In this document: positions 61,421 to 64,000 of the stretch, piece by piece
Position numbering within the stretch: the stretch's first letter is position 1
Layout of the letters: each line of letters begins with the position of its first letter
Assembly (NCBI RefSeq): GCF_900116295.1
Contig: NZ_FPAF01000012.1
Span: 1-64,000, forward strand
DNA: 64,000 nucleotides
From: Bacillus sp. 103mf
GTDB lineage: Bacteria > Bacillota > Bacilli > Bacillales > Bacillaceae_G
Direction: 5' to 3'
The notes under the pieces: generated by a model
What the model was told of the DNA's origin: nothing
Databases searched by the model: none
The model's input: the letters and a program-made list of their open reading frames with translations, nothing else
Position numbers and translations under genes: made by a program

Positions 61421-63496
61421 TTGAAAGCATGGAAGTCTATTTTACTTTGGGGTGTGATTACGGCTTTAGGAGCAGTGGGATTTGCTGTGTTAGCTTTATC
61501 TCGCGGTGAAACCATTAATGCGGTTTGGCTACTTGTTGCTGCTGTTTCTGTATATGCTATTGCGTATCGGTTTTATAGTAAATTTATTGCAAGGAAAGTC
61601 TTTGAATTGGACGACAATCGAAAAACACCAGCAGAACTTTTGAATGATGGGAAAGATTATGTTCCAACAAATAAATGGGTTTTATTTGGACACCATTTTG
61701 CTGCAATTGCTGGAGCTGGTCCATTAGTTGGTCCCATTTTGGCTGCACAGATGGGGTATTTACCAGGAACACTTTGGATTATTGTTGGAGTTGTTTTAGC
61801 TGGAGCTGTCCAAGATTTTGTGATTTTGTTCGCATCTATGCGCCGCAACGGAAAGTCACTTGGTGAAATGATTAAGGAAGAGATTGGTCCTGTAACAGGC
61901 TTTATTGCAATGATCGGGATTTTAGGCATTATGATTATTTTATTAGCAGTATTAGCTCTTGTTGTGGTAAAAGCGCTTGTAGGAAGTCCATGGGGAATGT
62001 TTACAATTGCAGCAACCATTCCAATTGCTATTTTAATGGGTGTATATATGCGTTACATTCGCCCAGGTCATGTTGGAGAAGGTTCAGTTATCGGTATTAT
62101 TTTACTTCTTTTATCGATTGTAGCAGGTCAATATGTAGCGGGAAATCCAGCGCTTGCGACTATGTTTACATTTAAAGGTGAAACAATTGCTATTATGCTA
62201 GTCATTTATGGATTTATCGCTTCTGCATTGCCTGTTTGGTTATTACTTGCACCGCGTGATTATTTAAGTACGTTTTTAAAGATTGGAACAATTGTTGGTT
62301 TAGCGATCGGTATCATAATTGTTGCGCCAAATTTACAAATGCCGGCAGTTTCAAAATTTATTGATGGAACGGGTCCGGTATTTGCAGGGAATTTATTCCC
62401 ATTTTTATTTATTACAATCGCTTGCGGAGCTGTATCTGGTTTCCATGCGCTTGTTTCTTCTGGTACAACTCCAAAAATGATAGAGCGGGAAGGACATGCA
62501 CAGCCGATTGGTTACGGTGCTATGCTTATGGAATCATTCGTCGCAGCAATGGCAATGATTGCAGCTTGTGTACTAACACCAGGTACATACTTTGCAATTA
62601 ATAGTCCACCGGCAATCATTGGAACGGATGTAACACAGGCAGCACAAGTAATTAGTTCTTGGGGTTTTACTGTGACGCCAAATGAGTTGAAGGAACTGGC
62701 TGTAAACGTCGGAGAACAAACGATATTATCTCGTACAGGCGGGGCACCATCGTTCGCAATTGGGATGGCTCAGATTTTCTCTCAAGTAATTGGCGGAAAA
62801 GCATTAATGGCATTTTGGTATCACTTTGCAATTTTATTTGAAGCGCTCTTTATCTTAACAACGATTGATGCAGGAACGCGTGTTGGTCGGTTTATGATTC
62901 AAGATATTTTAGGGCACGTTTATAAACCATTTGCAAAAACAGATTCAATGTTTTCTAATATTGTTGCAACAACACTTTGTGTACTAGGATGGGGATATTT
63001 CTTATATCAAGGGGTAATTGACCCACTTGGCGGTATTAATACGTTATGGCCGCTCTTTGGAATCGCAAATCAAATGTTAGCTGGGATTGCATTATTACTA
63101 GGAACGACGGTTTTGTTTAAAATGGGGAAAAAGGCATACGTTTGGGTGACACTCGTGCCGACAACATGGTTACTGATTGTTACAATGACAGCAGGCTACC
63201 AAAAGTTATTTCATGAAAATCCGAAAATTGGATTCCTCTCTCATGCAAAAGTATTCCAAAGTACACTAGATAAAGGGAAACTGTTAGCACCAGCGAAAAA
63301 CGTAGCACAGATGAAACAAATTATTCTTAATGATTATATTGATGCGGCACTTTGTGGAATTTTTATGCTTGTTGTGATCGCGGTACTAATATCGTCTATT
63401 AGAATATGGATACAAGTATTGAATAATAAAGCAACGCCTTTAAAAGAAGCAGCGTATGTTCCGCGTGATGAAAGCGAGGCGCAGCATTATGCTTAA
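61421..63496 (+). CDS. cstA: CstA/BtsT family peptide or pyruvate transporter
   Basis: A 691-residue membrane protein with about 16-18 helices. Marks: GHHFAAIAGAGPLVGP (about 90-105), FASMRRNGKSLGE, CGAVSGFHALVSSGTTPKM and TTIDAGTRVGRFM, all typical of CstA/BtsT. E. coli relatives import pyruvate (BtsT) or are linked to peptide use in starvation (CstA); the substrate here is open. The start is TTG at 61421 with AGGAGGG 8 bases upstream. It overlaps the next small gene by eight bases. Confidence 0.92.
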   Translation: MKAWKSILLWGVITALGAVGFAVLALSRGETINAVWLLVAAVSVYAIAYRFYSKFIARKVFELDDNRKTPAELLNDGKDYVPTNKWVLFGHHFAAIAGAGPLVGPILAAQMGYLPGTLWIIVGVVLAGAVQDFVILFASMRRNGKSLGEMIKEEIGPVTGFIAMIGILGIMIILLAVLALVVVKALVGSPWGMFTIAATIPIAILMGVYMRYIRPGHVGEGSVIGIILLLLSIVAGQYVAGNPALATMFTFKGETIAIMLVIYGFIASALPVWLLLAPRDYLSTFLKIGTIVGLAIGIIIVAPNLQMPAVSKFIDGTGPVFAGNLFPFLFITIACGAVSGFHALVSSGTTPKMIEREGHAQPIGYGAMLMESFVAAMAMIAACVLTPGTYFAINSPPAIIGTDVTQAAQVISSWGFTVTPNELKELAVNVGEQTILSRTGGAPSFAIGMAQIFSQVIGGKALMAFWYHFAILFEALFILTTIDAGTRVGRFMIQDILGHVYKPFAKTDSMFSNIVATTLCVLGWGYFLYQGVIDPLGGINTLWPLFGIANQMLAGIALLLGTTVLFKMGKKAYVWVTLVPTTWLLIVTMTAGYQKLFHENPKIGFLSHAKVFQSTLDKGKLLAPAKNVAQMKQIILNDYIDAALCGIFMLVVIAVLISSIRIWIQVLNNKATPLKEAAYVPRDESEAQHYA

Positions 63497-63692
63497 AACA
63501 ATCAGTAACATGTGGAGATATCGAAAACAATTTATTAGTTTGCTTGTTGGTGTACCAAGTTATGAAAAGTATGTTGCGCATATGAAACAATACCATCCAA
63601 ATGAAAAAGTATTATCTCGAAAACAATTTTTTTCTGAAGCACAAGAGGCAAGATTTAATGCAAAGGGCGGTAAAGTTTCGAGATGTTGTTAG
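63489..63692 (+). CDS. YbdD/YjiX family small protein
   Basis: A 67-residue basic protein (DUF466; VGVPSYEKYVAHMKQYHP, ending KVSRCC) that accompanies CstA/BtsT transporters in many bacteria. The ATG at 63489 overlaps the end of cstA, so it is coupled. A start at 63456 would overlap cstA by about 40 bases with no family support. Its role is not known; a function in transporter assembly or gating is inference. Confidence 0.9.
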   Translation: MLKTISNMWRYRKQFISLLVGVPSYEKYVAHMKQYHPNEKVLSRKQFFSEAQEARFNAKGGKVSRCC

Positions 63693-63704
63693 CGAGGTTA
63701 TAGT

Positions 63705-63733
63705 GAAAAAGGGCGAGATTTCGCTCTTTTTTT
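63705..63733 (+). terminator. terminator of the cstA operon
   Basis: AAAGGGCGA and TCGCTCTTT pair around a short loop (one G-T pair), followed by TTTTTG. Confidence 0.8.
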
Positions 63734-63740
63734 GTTTGAA

Positions 63741-63756
63741 AGTTTCACGTGAAACA
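63741..63756. promoter_or_regulatory. parS: intergenic parS site
   Basis: AGTTTCACGTGAAACA matches parS at 15 of 16 positions and has the full palindromic core GTTTCACGTGAAAC. Unlike the sites in parB and walK it lies between genes. Confidence 0.93.
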
Positions 63757-63788
63757 TAAGTTGTAGAAAGGCCAGGTATATGTTTATA

Positions 63789-63978
63789 CCATATAAATCC
63801 ATTTTAATTTTTCGACATATAAGTCGTTATTATGCAGAATACAATATAACCTGTACCCTGCTTCCTCCTTTTGTTTTAAACTTCGCATGTGGCAGGAAAA
63901 GGCCCTGACCGCTTCTATGCAACTCGTCCTCCCCTAAAAAGAAAGGGGTTTTTAGGTCGTTTTTTTAACTTATATAGA
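63789..63978 (+). mobile_element. family B MITE-like element (B6)
   Basis: About 190 bp: CATATAAATCCATTTTAAT, CATGTGGCAGGAAAAGGCCCTG, CCGCTTCTATGCAACTCG, CCTAAAAAGAAAGGGG and the right end AACTTATATAG. It lacks the GGCCAGATGCTC part. It lies beside a parS site at the edge of the window. Confidence 0.78.
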
Positions 63979-64000
63979 GAGACGAACTATTTATTCATAC

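Overview
The window is the replication-origin region of a low-GC, spore-forming Firmicute of the Bacillus cereus group. The supporting signs are the gene order around dnaA and oriC (rrn, gyrA, gyrB, recF, yaaA, dnaN, dnaA, then rpmH, rnpA, yidC, jag, mnmE, mnmG, rsmG, noc, soj, parB), a Lys-Glu-Asp-Phe tRNA cluster after purA, the walRK operon, a small CxxH/CxxC protein between htrC and rlmH, and many short intergenic repeats like the 'bcr' repeats of this group. The 16S 5' portion and DnaN differ from what I recall for B. cereus/B. anthracis, so an early-branching member such as B. cytotoxicus is my best guess, but I could not test it.

Layout. Bases 1-9151 are on the minus strand, one replication arm: the 5' end of a 16S rRNA with its promoter, then gyrA, gyrB, recF, yaaA, dnaN and dnaA. 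The bipartite origin flanks dnaA. Upstream of dnaA (about 9300-9600) is a DnaA-box array. Downstream, between dnaA and dnaN (7621-7807), lie an AT-rich stretch, a DnaA-trio and paired DnaA boxes. Bases 9639-39057 are almost all plus strand and hold the other arm's conserved block: ribosomal proteins L34, S6, S18 and L9, RNase P protein, YidC/Jag, tRNA modification (MnmE, MnmG), RsmG, nucleoid occlusion and segregation (Noc, Soj, ParB), SSB, GdpP, the replicative helicase, PurA, four tRNAs, the WalRK cell-wall regulon with YycH, YycI, WalJ and HtrC, and RlmH. parS sites lie at 19357, 33164 and 63741, with a weaker one at 16447. A near-consensus Noc site lies in soj.

Bases 39058-64000 are an accessory, surface-oriented segment with mixed strands: lipid-linked sugar transferases, three GT-C-like membrane proteins (two clearly paralogous), a flippase, an O-antigen-ligase-like protein, a family 4 glycosyltransferase and a TagA/WecG-like transferase. 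Also here are an ABC-F protein, MsrAB, an acyl-CoA thioesterase, a TRIC-like channel, a NiaP-like transporter, and an orphan LytTR regulator next to a CstA/BtsT-type transporter with its small YbdD partner.

Two dispersed repeat families fill many gaps. Family A has TTTAT at both ends and is 49-237 bp, with one 157-bp full copy. Family B is about 170-205 bp and MITE-like, with CTATATAAAT terminal inverted repeats. Several family A copies sit exactly on the stop codons of neighbouring genes. One family B copy appears to have inserted into a family A copy.

The most notable unexplained signal is a dense DnaA-box cluster (38311-38552) that spans the small CxxH/CxxC gene and repeats a 19-bp segment of oriC.
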